From CALODP01 sp942492055 (GTDB taxonomy: Bacteria; Bacteroidota; Ignavibacteria; Ignavibacteriales; Melioribacteraceae), in NCBI GenBank assembly GCA_942492055.1, contig CALODP010000019.1:682001-746000 (forward strand): a stretch of DNA of 64,000 nt. Reading direction: 5' to 3'. Below, one piece after another: positions 1 through 7,023 of this stretch (the stretch's first letter is position 1; each line of letters starts with the position of its first letter). The translations under genes were made by a program, and so were the position numbers. Under the pieces are notes generated by a model. It made no database searches, was not told the origin of the DNA, and saw only the letters and a list, made by a program, of their open reading frames with translations.

Positions 1-444
1 CAGACCAAGTTTCGTTATTACTTCTTTTAGCGCGTCCGTACTTCTCTTATTGATATCTATGAAATTAACCTTAACCTTATCTTCGGGAAAAAGCTTTAGA
101 AGGGGAGTTACCAGAGTTCCGTATGGTCCGCTTCCGGGATATATAATTCTTGCTTCCCCTTTTTCCTTAATCTTATCATTTATCGCTTGATATACCGCGC
201 GCAAAAATTTAGTTGTTCTGAAAATATCCCCCATACATGTAGCCGCGAAATCGGGAGAAAGAGCTATTCCACCTCTCGTCATTGTTTCTGTCGTATCTTT
301 AACGCCGTTGCTTGTCGGAATTATTCCGGTTATTTCCGCAAATTCATCACTTATTCTTTCGATCGATTTTTGAATATTTTCGATCACCGCATTTTCATTT
401 AAAATTTTTATAATGTTTATATTATTTTTTTCACAATTTTTCAT
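1..444 (-). CDS. SAM-dependent methyltransferase-like protein (partial, 3' end outside window)
   Basis: The frame is open from an ATG at 444 to the window edge, giving 148 residues without a stop; the C-terminus lies before base 1. Residues 101-110 read IYPGSGPYGT, a glycine-rich loop after a beta strand, and residues 128-131 (FIDI) supply the acidic end of the next strand. That spacing is typical of a Rossmann-fold methyltransferase motif I and motif post I. The roughly 95-residue N-terminal part is probably helical and I do not recognise it. The substrate is unknown. It is divergent from the gene at 523. The methyltransferase call is inference from one motif pair. Confidence 0.5.
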   Translation of the reverse strand, partial: MKNCEKNNINIIKILNENAVIENIQKSIERISDEFAEITGIIPTSNGVKDTTETMTRGGIALSPDFAATCMGDIFRTTKFLRAVYQAINDKIKEKGEARIIYPGSGPYGTLVTPLLKLFPEDKVKVNFIDINKRSTDALKEVITKLGL

Positions 445-522
445 TGTTTTGAATCTTTTATTTATTAAGTTTTACTCGAAAATTAAAAATCAATAACATG
501 AAACTAACTATTAGGAAAAGAA

Positions 523-1176
523 ATGGAAAGAACAATCTCTAACAAAAAAACGGAGAGAAGAGGCTTTTTATCTCAATTAGGTAAAGTAATACTAGCCGGT
601 GGTTTATTCGGCGCTTTTACAAAAACATTGGCCTCCGATAAAAGCGGAGATTCCGTTAAAGCGGGTAGCGAAGATTTTTTAGGATCAATAGGCTTAGTAG
701 GGTTTAATTTCACTCCGGCAGGATATTTTGCTTGTAACGGAGCAACTATTTCTGTTAATAACAATAGCGCATTATTTTCATTACTCTATACGCAATTCGG
801 AGGGGACGGAAGAACTACTTTTTGTCTTCCTAATTTGCAAGGCCGTGTTCCTTTAGGTTATGATCAGACGCATCCGATGGGTTATTCCGGTGGAACTCCA
901 ACTATAACGCTTTTTCAAAATAATTTGCCGGCTCATACTCACACGATTTTCGCGAAATGTTCAAATTCTCCCTCAAGCGATTCTCCGGTTAATAATTATC
1001 CGGCAGCGAATAACGAGGGAATTAAACACTACGGAGCTACCGGAACAGAAACAATGTCACCTGATGCTTTCGAATGTCAATCGGCAGGTACAAGTCAACC
1101 GTTTCCAATAATGCAGCCATATCTACCTCTTAATTATATTATTTGCGCTAACGGCTTTTATCCACAAAGAAGTTAG
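523..1176 (+). CDS. Phage tail collar domain protein with Tat-type signal
   Basis: 217 residues. The N-terminus has paired arginines (residues 12-13, ERRGFL) followed by a hydrophobic stretch to about residue 37, which looks like a twin-arginine export signal. Residues 53-115 match the phage tail collar family (PF07484, also in microcystin-dependent proteins MdpB): a start like FLGSIGLVGF, then PAGYFACNGA, then FGGDGRTTFCLPNLQGRVPLG. Such proteins are often surface or secreted proteins outside phages. It lies 8 bases upstream of the beta-propeller gene, so the two are probably co-transcribed. No other phage gene is nearby, so a prophage is unlikely. The cellular role is unknown. Confidence 0.8.
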   Translation: MERTISNKKTERRGFLSQLGKVILAGGLFGAFTKTLASDKSGDSVKAGSEDFLGSIGLVGFNFTPAGYFACNGATISVNNNSALFSLLYTQFGGDGRTTFCLPNLQGRVPLGYDQTHPMGYSGGTPTITLFQNNLPAHTHTIFAKCSNSPSSDSPVNNYPAANNEGIKHYGATGTETMSPDAFECQSAGTSQPFPIMQPYLPLNYIICANGFYPQRS

Positions 1177-1184
1177 GTTTGAAT

Positions 1185-2579
1185 ATGAAAAAAATATTTA
1201 CAATACTATATCTTCTTGCCGGATTCTCTTTTGGGCAGCAGCTCTATTTTACGGATAACGGAACGGCGCAGATTGATCAATCCGAAATTGACGGAACAAA
1301 TACTTCCGTTCTTCGAGACGCTATCAGTGGCGCTTACGGAATTTGTACAGACATGGAAATCCACAAGGTCTTTTTTACTTCGGTTTCCAACGACGCTATT
1401 TATTCCATTAGCACGTTCGGAGGAAGCGCGACAACTCTTTTTAATAGTTCCAGTGGAGTAGATGGCCCCAGAGGAATAGCCCTGGACGGAAATAACTCTT
1501 ATATCTATTGGGTCGAGGCAGGAAGCAATTCCCTGCGCAGAGCAAATTACGACGGAAGCGGATTAACAACCCTTATCTCCGGCACTCTTAGCGCTCCGGT
1601 AGATGTGGAAGTCGATTTTGAGAACAACTTTCTCTTCATCAGCCAAAACATGATAGGGGCAAAGGGAATTTACAGATGTAATCCGGACGGAAGTATGTTG
1701 ACCCAAATTGTTTCCGTTTCGGAAAATATCGGTGGGCTGGCTCTCGATTTGAGAAATAATAAAATTTATTGGACAGAGTATGGTTCTTCTACAGTTATAA
1801 AATCTTCCGATCTTGCCGGAGAGAATATTAGTCAATTCCTTAATTCTCCTTCTTCCTCTCCTCGCGGAATCACTTTGGATGTTTCCGAAGAGAAAATCTT
1901 TTGGTCCGATCCGGTTAGCAAGGGAATTTATAGTGCCTCATTTACTTCTCCTTTCTCCTCTGAAATAGTTAGTTCCCTTAGCAGTCCTCTTGATGTAGCT
2001 GTGGACTGGTATTCCGCTTTGCCGGTAGAATTAACTACATTCGATGGTTCTATTCTCGGGGAAAAGATTTGCCTTAAGTGGGAAACCGAAACTGAGACAA
2101 ATAATTACGGTTTCGAAATTGAGAGAGCTTCCGAGCCGAATGAGTGGAATAAGATCGGATTTAAGGAAGGAAACGGAGAAAGTAATTCCCCTAAATCATA
2201 TTCCTTTATCGATTCCAAACCGGCAGAAGGAAAAATCTCATATCGTCTTAAACAGATAGATTTCGACGGGAAAGCTACTTATTCCAAAGAGATCGAGATA
2301 AATTACGAGCCCGTAAGAGAATACGCTTTGGCGCAGAACTATCCGAATCCCTTTAACCCTACCACAAAGATTTCCTTTTCTTTGGCGGAGAAAGGATTCG
2401 TTTCCATAAAGATATTTAACTCCTTGGGAGAAGAAGTAAAATCGTTGGTAGAAAAGGAGATGAACGCCGGAAGGCACGAAGTTATCCTCAACGCTTCCGA
2501 TCTGGCGAGCGGTACTTATATTTGCAGAATGTCGTCAAAGAAATTCAGCAAAACCGTCAAGATGCTTCTTGTTAAATAG
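1185..2579 (+). CDS. Secreted YWTD-type beta-propeller protein with T9SS type A sorting domain
   Basis: I start at ATG 1185 (MKKIFTILYLLAGFSFGQ), which gives a clean signal peptide; a TTG at 1179 is also in frame. Residues about 25-280 contain repeated blades with IYWVE, IYWTE and IFWSD followed by a polar turn, the low-density-lipoprotein-receptor YWTD pattern of a six-bladed propeller. A linker of about 100 residues (starting LPVELTTFDG, common before sorting tags) follows. The last 80 residues carry NYPNPFNPTTKISF and end KTVKMLLVK, a type IX secretion C-terminal sorting domain. It is therefore predicted to cross the outer membrane and be secreted or anchored. Ligand unknown. The T9SS machinery itself is not in this window. 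Confidence 0.85.
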   Translation: MKKIFTILYLLAGFSFGQQLYFTDNGTAQIDQSEIDGTNTSVLRDAISGAYGICTDMEIHKVFFTSVSNDAIYSISTFGGSATTLFNSSSGVDGPRGIALDGNNSYIYWVEAGSNSLRRANYDGSGLTTLISGTLSAPVDVEVDFENNFLFISQNMIGAKGIYRCNPDGSMLTQIVSVSENIGGLALDLRNNKIYWTEYGSSTVIKSSDLAGENISQFLNSPSSSPRGITLDVSEEKIFWSDPVSKGIYSASFTSPFSSEIVSSLSSPLDVAVDWYSALPVELTTFDGSILGEKICLKWETETETNNYGFEIERASEPNEWNKIGFKEGNGESNSPKSYSFIDSKPAEGKISYRLKQIDFDGKATYSKEIEINYEPVREYALAQNYPNPFNPTTKISFSLAEKGFVSIKIFNSLGEEVKSLVEKEMNAGRHEVILNASDLASGTYICRMSSKKFSKTVKMLLVK

Positions 2580-2775
2580 AATTGCAAAATTTCTTGGGGA
2601 TTGTCATTAAAATGAGAGTCCCTATTTTGTACAACTTTCCACAATCAAACTTTTCTTCTCATGACCAAAAGAAAACAACTACCAAAAGCAATCGGGAAAA
2701 GAAATAATCTATATATGGCAATACTATAAACCTCAAAGTTATACCGGAGCAAAGGGATACTTTTGTCATCGTTAT

Positions 2776-2821
2776 CGGGGGTATTTCCGTTCGGGAACGT
2801 ATCAACACTGAAAATACCCCG
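2776..2821. terminator. Possible hairpin between convergent genes
   Basis: CGGGGGTATTTCC and GAAAATACCCCG form an inverted repeat with a 21-base loop between two convergent genes. There is no clear T-run on either strand, so a terminator role is only a guess. Confidence 0.3.
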
Positions 2822-2845
2822 TAATAACAGCATTCTTCTCTCTCA

Positions 2846-3559
2846 CTAATTCTCATCATCATCTTCCGGTATAATCATATCCGGCTCACCCTCTTCAGGG
2901 GAAGCATGTGTCGCGGGATAATTCTTGAGCTTTCTGGTCTTTTTGTACAATTCATATTCATCCGGATGAGATCCGGCTATAACCATCATTTCCCTGTCGA
3001 TTACATCATCCAAAAACTCCCTGGTCTCCTTAAATAGCTCCTCGAGCTTCGCTATTTTGGCTGAGCGGAGATTATACATCTGGACTCTCGCCGCCTGAGC
3101 GTTATTGAAATTTACCAGGGCTGTTTCTCCTCCGGAAATCATCACTTCTGTCAGACCAAAAGCCAGGAGCGCATCTTTATTAGCGTTTATCGCTCCGAGA
3201 ATATCCCCGACTCTCTGACTCAAATTAGCGATTCTCTCTTTTTTAAGATCCGATTTGGTTGTTGATACTATCTCCAGAAGATTATAATTTTTTGTTAGCT
3301 TTGCGTATGCCCGGCATATCTCCGCCATCGGAATAATAGTCTCAATTAAAGTTTTCCTAGCTGCCTCCCTGTCTTCCAACTTCCCTTTTGTTAAATCTTG
3401 AATTTCGATATCAAGACTTCTGATAATCGGAAGCTTTTCCTTAAATGAATCAAAAGCTTCCAGCAATTCGGGAAATGGCTGCAATATTGTAGCAATTGAG
3501 TTACAAAGAGATTCAACCGCTGTAAACATTGCCATGTACATAATTTGTGTTAAGTTCAT
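2846..3559 (-). CDS. Hypothetical helical protein
   Basis: 237 residues, not recognised. GGAGG sits 6 bases before the ATG at 3559 and fixes the start. The sequence is almost entirely amphipathic helix, rich in E, K, L and A, with no signal peptide; the first 30 residues are the most hydrophobic. The last 20 residues form an acidic tail ending EDDDEN. It stands alone, converging on the propeller gene and with a long upstream gap. A cytosolic all-helical structural or adaptor protein is plausible, but no function can be assigned. Confidence 0.7.
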   Translation of the reverse strand: MNLTQIMYMAMFTAVESLCNSIATILQPFPELLEAFDSFKEKLPIIRSLDIEIQDLTKGKLEDREAARKTLIETIIPMAEICRAYAKLTKNYNLLEIVSTTKSDLKKERIANLSQRVGDILGAINANKDALLAFGLTEVMISGGETALVNFNNAQAARVQMYNLRSAKIAKLEELFKETREFLDDVIDREMMVIAGSHPDEYELYKKTRKLKNYPATHASPEEGEPDMIIPEDDDEN

Positions 3560-3807
3560 AACAACCCTCCAATATGATAAATTAATTTATGTTACACTGT
3601 TTCCGATTATTCTTATCTCTCTTATATACGGATCATGTTATATTTCCTCGGATTATCAAATTGAGAATACATTCGTGATTTATTTCATGTTAAAATTCAA
3701 TTTAGTTAACGTTCCTAATCCGGCGTATTTCCAGTTCTATATGAATCTTCATTTCTCATCAAGAGAATTTTCAGACACAAGCCAAATTTCAATTTCGCTT
3801 CAAAAAA

Positions 3808-3930
3808 ACCTTTCATCATTTCATGAGCTTTTTTTTCTTTCCATGAAATCTTTCAATCATTCCATGATATTTTTTCCCTTTCTATGAGATCTTTTAATCA
3901 TTTCATGAGAATTTTTTTCTTTCCATTGGA
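3808..3930. repeat. 41-bp tandem repeat, three imperfect copies
   Basis: Copies begin near 3808, 3849 and 3890. Each holds AATCATTTCATGA (or close) followed by a T-run and CTTTCCATGA-like sequence. Period 41. No coding potential. Confidence 0.7.
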
Positions 3931-4392
3931 TCTTTCCGCTTTTTCAGAAATGGCCTTTTTAATGTAAAATGGAAGAAAATGCAGATTTGCTACTTAATCT
4001 TAAATTTGAATACCGTAACAAAAGTTTTACTGTTATCGCTTTTTTGTTTTCAACGAAATTCTCGTTCGGCCAATATGTCAAAGAGCAAACTCCATTAATC
4101 GGAGTCGGGTATCATTTTTTTGCTGTAGTATAGGGTATACCCGTTCGGGCAAGAGATGCTTTACAGTAGGAAGATGGTTTCGAATATAACACAGAACCGG
4201 AGTATTTAAGAGAAATAAGCACTCTTTCCGAATTATATAAACTCCACAACCAAAGAGTTTTCCAAATAGTTCCCCGAGAATGAAAAAAAATTCATTTTTT
4301 TTTATTTTTTTTTTCGATTCCCTAAGTTCTATCGATTTACTATTGGTAACATTTTCTGGCAGGGGAATAGTTCCCAAAAGATTTTATTATGC

Positions 4393-4411
4393 CCGGCTCA
4401 TCATGAACCGG
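4393..4411 (-). terminator. Possible hairpin downstream of the outer-membrane gene
   Basis: CCGGCTCA and TGAACCGG pair (one wobble) around a 3-base loop, 65 bases past the stop of the gene ending at 4476. T-richness after the stem is weak. Confidence 0.3.
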
Positions 4412-4475
4412 ACAATAATTTATTTTTGATAAGCTACTTTAGCCAAGTTTGGTATGAATAGAGAAGTCTCTTTTA

Positions 4476-5240
4476 TTAAAAATCCAATCGATAACCGATT
4501 GTAGCCATAAGATATATTTCGTTGTCATGCAGATCCGAAAAGGAGAATTCTTCATCCGTCGGGATATGTTTCCCTTTATATGAAAATTTTATATTCTCAA
4601 GATCCGTTTTTCCCAATTCCAAACCGGCCTGGAAACCTAATGTTATCGGTAGTTCACAGAAATTATCTATATCCATTCCACCACCGACTCTAAAAGCGGT
4701 ACCATCAGCATATTCATATTTCCCATCAAAATTTATCAAGTGACTTTTATTATTGTCATCCTCAATAATTTGCGAAAAATTTCCCTCCCCTTCGTATGAA
4801 GAATTAGTAACGCCAATAATACCATAAAAAAAGACTTTTTCGTCATAATCAGTATATACTCCATAACCTATGAAAGGAGTGAATTTCATAACATTCAGAT
4901 TATTTCCGAAATACATTCCTTTCTCTTCGCTTCCCGCTTCAAAGGAGGCTTTTTGAAAATTTATACCGCATAAAAATCGTCCTCTGTCGCTGAACCCCAA
5001 TTCGGTTTGAAATGTAACTTCCCCCGTAAAACAGGCGTCATTATCGAATAGATTATGAAGAGAGGGTAATTCTTGCTCTCCCCCGCTATATTCATGATAC
5101 CCGTAACTATCATTATTAGAGCCTTCTGTTTGGGAAAGTAGGAAGAGACCGCCCCCGCCTAGTTTGAATTTCATTACCTGCGCGTTAGCAGAAGAGAAGC
5201 ATATCAAAGTGATAGCCAGTAGTTTGAGAATATTTTTCAT
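4476..5240 (-). CDS. Predicted outer-membrane beta-barrel protein
   Basis: 254 residues from ATG 5240; AGGA six bases upstream supports this start over the GTG at 5243. A signal peptide (MKNILKLLAITLICFSSANA) is followed by alternating aromatic and polar strands with glycine-rich turns, ending in a C-terminal aromatic residue (GYRLDF) as outer-membrane barrels do. The length suits an eight- to ten-stranded OmpA- or OmpW-like barrel. It begins 12 bases after the nitrilase-family gene stop, so they are probably co-transcribed. Specific role unknown. Confidence 0.7.
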   Translation of the reverse strand: MKNILKLLAITLICFSSANAQVMKFKLGGGGLFLLSQTEGSNNDSYGYHEYSGGEQELPSLHNLFDNDACFTGEVTFQTELGFSDRGRFLCGINFQKASFEAGSEEKGMYFGNNLNVMKFTPFIGYGVYTDYDEKVFFYGIIGVTNSSYEGEGNFSQIIEDDNNKSHLINFDGKYEYADGTAFRVGGGMDIDNFCELPITLGFQAGLELGKTDLENIKFSYKGKHIPTDEEFSFSDLHDNEIYLMATIGYRLDF

Positions 5241-5252
5241 CACTTGTCCTGA

Positions 5253-6044
5253 TTATATTTTTGTTTGAGTAATATCATACCTATTCCATTCCGCGCGATA
5301 ATCCTTACAAATGATATCTTCCTTACTATTTGCTTTTCGGGGATCTGTTTCGATTATCATAATATCCTCTTTCTCCTCGGAGAAGGCTACTATTTCTCCT
5401 TCGGGGGATATTATTCTGCTCTCTCCTCTATATTCGGCCTCACCGTTACTAGTAATCTCTTTTCCGGTTCTATTGGCCGTAAGGGTATATATTTTGTTTT
5501 CCAATGCTCTTACCCTGATTATATCGAGACTATCTTTGCCACCGAAGCAGGCGGGATGCAAAAGGAGCTCAATCCCTTTTTTTGCCAGTATTCTGGAATA
5601 TTCCGGAAAGAAGATATCGAAACAGATGGCGATTCCTATTTTCGTTTCACCTATTTCAAAAAGCTCTATTTCATTCCCCGGGAGGAAGAATTTCTTTTCG
5701 AACTCGGTTAAATGTATCTTTCTCTGTTTTCCGATTATTCCTTCGGGGCCTATCACTACCGCGGTGTTATATAACGCCTTATCCTCTTTTTCAGCAATTC
5801 CGCCGACGATATAGGCCTTTTTCTTCTCCGCGATTTCCGTCAACATCCTAACGGTTTCACCATCCGGAATTGGCTCCGATAGTTCGGTTATTTTTTCTAC
5901 CGAATCATGGAAATATCCGACGTTGAATAATTCGGGCAATAGAATAAGATCGAACTCAGTTTTTTCCAATGCCAATCTTACTCTTTTCAGGTTCGCTTCT
6001 TTATCTCCCAAAAGGGGAGAGAATTGATAATAACCGATTTTCAT
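5253..6044 (-). CDS. Carbon-nitrogen hydrolase (nitrilase superfamily amidase)
   Basis: 263 residues, normal for the family. The catalytic triad is visible: Glu38 (LLPELFN), Lys109 (GKQRKIHL) and Cys141 (IAICFDIFFPEYSR). These enzymes hydrolyse or condense C-N bonds in omega-amides, N-carbamoyl compounds or similar small molecules in the cytosol. The short length and the ELFN and FDIFFPE boxes resemble omega-amidase/YafV- and carbamoylputrescine-amidase-type branches, but the substrate cannot be read from sequence. A GAGGGG ribosome site precedes the ATG. First gene of a likely two-gene unit with the barrel protein. Confidence 0.85.
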   Translation of the reverse strand: MKIGYYQFSPLLGDKEANLKRVRLALEKTEFDLILLPELFNVGYFHDSVEKITELSEPIPDGETVRMLTEIAEKKKAYIVGGIAEKEDKALYNTAVVIGPEGIIGKQRKIHLTEFEKKFFLPGNEIELFEIGETKIGIAICFDIFFPEYSRILAKKGIELLLHPACFGGKDSLDIIRVRALENKIYTLTANRTGKEITSNGEAEYRGESRIISPEGEIVAFSEEKEDIMIIETDPRKANSKEDIICKDYRAEWNRYDITQTKI

Positions 6045-6156
6045 ATGCTTTTCCCCTCAGCATATTCATTAAAAACTAATAATATCATTTAGTTAGATTA
6101 TCACAATGGGAAAGATAGTAAAATAAGGTTAATAAATTGGGGGAAAGGAGGAAAAA

Positions 6157-6195
6157 AAATCCTGTCTTATTCATTAAACAACAAGACAGGATTTT
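6157..6195 (-). terminator. Rho-independent terminator for the SIMPL gene
   Basis: AAAATCCTGTCTT and its complement pair around a 15-base loop just past the stop at 6201; on the minus strand the stem is followed by eight T residues. Confidence 0.85.
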
Positions 6196-6200
6196 ACGTA

Positions 6201-6890
6201 TTACTCGATAGTGTAGGAGATTCTCAAACTTGCGCTTACTTTCATTGTAGCCGCGTGGAATGTAGGAGGAGCAGCGTTAAATCCACCTTTTGCCATTACC
6301 ATTCCGTTCATAGGATATATTCCGGCGTGGTTTTCTTCCACCCTTACTACTTTGCCTAATTTTATTCCCATTTCTTCGGCCAACTCTTTCCCTTTTTTCT
6401 TGGCCAAAGCTACAGCTTCTTTTCTTGCTTTTTCCTTATAAACAGCAGGATTTCTCAATGAAAAATCTATTCGGGACATATTTACGATATCACATTCGCT
6501 TAGCGTTAAAATGGCATCTTCCAATTTTTTCAAATCGAAGAGCATAACCGTTACTTTAATAGTCGCGTGAAAATCTTTGCTTGAGGAAAGGAATGCTTTT
6601 CCGCCGGTATTTTCACCGGAAAAGAAAGAACTGGTAGCCAGATTTTCCTCTTTTAATCCTAGATCGAATAGTTTTTGTGTTGTTTCCCGGGCTTTTTTCT
6701 TAGCGTTATCTACCGCTTCTTTGAGTGTGGATCCGAAACCTTCCACTTCATACATAAAAGAAGCCTGATCCGCTTCGGCCTGCAATTCGGCTGTTCCGTT
6801 TACAATTAATCTGTTATCGTTCGTAATATTCTGCGCGAATAATCCGAGGGTAAATAGAGTGGTAAAAGCCAATATCAATATCTTCTTCAT
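6201..6890 (-). CDS. SIMPL-domain (DUF541) periplasmic protein
   Basis: 229 residues with a signal peptide (cleavage after about residue 19, LGLFAQN). The body fits the SIMPL/DUF541 family (PF04402): an opening like RLIVNGTAELQAEADQASF, then alternating helices rich in A and K (DNAKKKARETTQKLFDLG), then KARKEAVALAKKKGKELAEEMG and a closing strand. Family members such as BP26 and YggE form oligomeric periplasmic rings and have been linked to oxidative-stress tolerance, with the biochemistry unclear. Monocistronic, with its own terminator. Confidence 0.85.
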   Translation of the reverse strand: MKKILILAFTTLFTLGLFAQNITNDNRLIVNGTAELQAEADQASFMYEVEGFGSTLKEAVDNAKKKARETTQKLFDLGLKEENLATSSFFSGENTGGKAFLSSSKDFHATIKVTVMLFDLKKLEDAILTLSECDIVNMSRIDFSLRNPAVYKEKARKEAVALAKKKGKELAEEMGIKLGKVVRVEENHAGIYPMNGMVMAKGGFNAAPPTFHAATMKVSASLRISYTIE

Positions 6891-6962
6891 AATTGCCTCT
6901 TTATTGGTAATAATAGAATATCATTGTCCTATTTACAAGCAGAATGGAAAAAGGTTTCAATA

Positions 6963-6997
6963 AAAAAGCCCCTACCGGTATTTCGGCAGGGGCTTTT
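6963..6997 (-). terminator. Rho-independent terminator for the M16 peptidase gene
   Basis: AAAAAGCCCCT-CCG stem pairs with CGG-AGGGGCTTTT, ending in a T-run on the minus strand, 26 bases past the stop at 7024. Confidence 0.85.
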
Positions 6998-7023
6998 CGA
7001 TAATCAATTATATTAATGAAAGA

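Larger units (their letters stand above)
3560..4475. other. 916-base intergenic region with no convincing gene
   Basis: AT-rich, with poly-T runs near 4290-4315 and a 41-bp tandem repeat (see separate entry). Short open frames here have low-complexity translations and no ribosome binding site, so I do not call them. Confidence 0.6.

Noticed and set aside
523..1176. Prophage, suggested by the tail-collar domain
   Set aside because: No other phage gene nearby; the Tat signal and T9SS neighbour fit a surface protein.
3534..3887. 117-codon plus-strand frame over the 41-bp repeat
   Set aside because: Overlaps the start of a well-supported gene, has a low-complexity F/S-rich translation and no ribosome site.
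4078..4377. 99-codon minus-strand frame
   Set aside because: Poly-A/T driven translation (KKKIKKNEFFF), no ribosome site, no domain.
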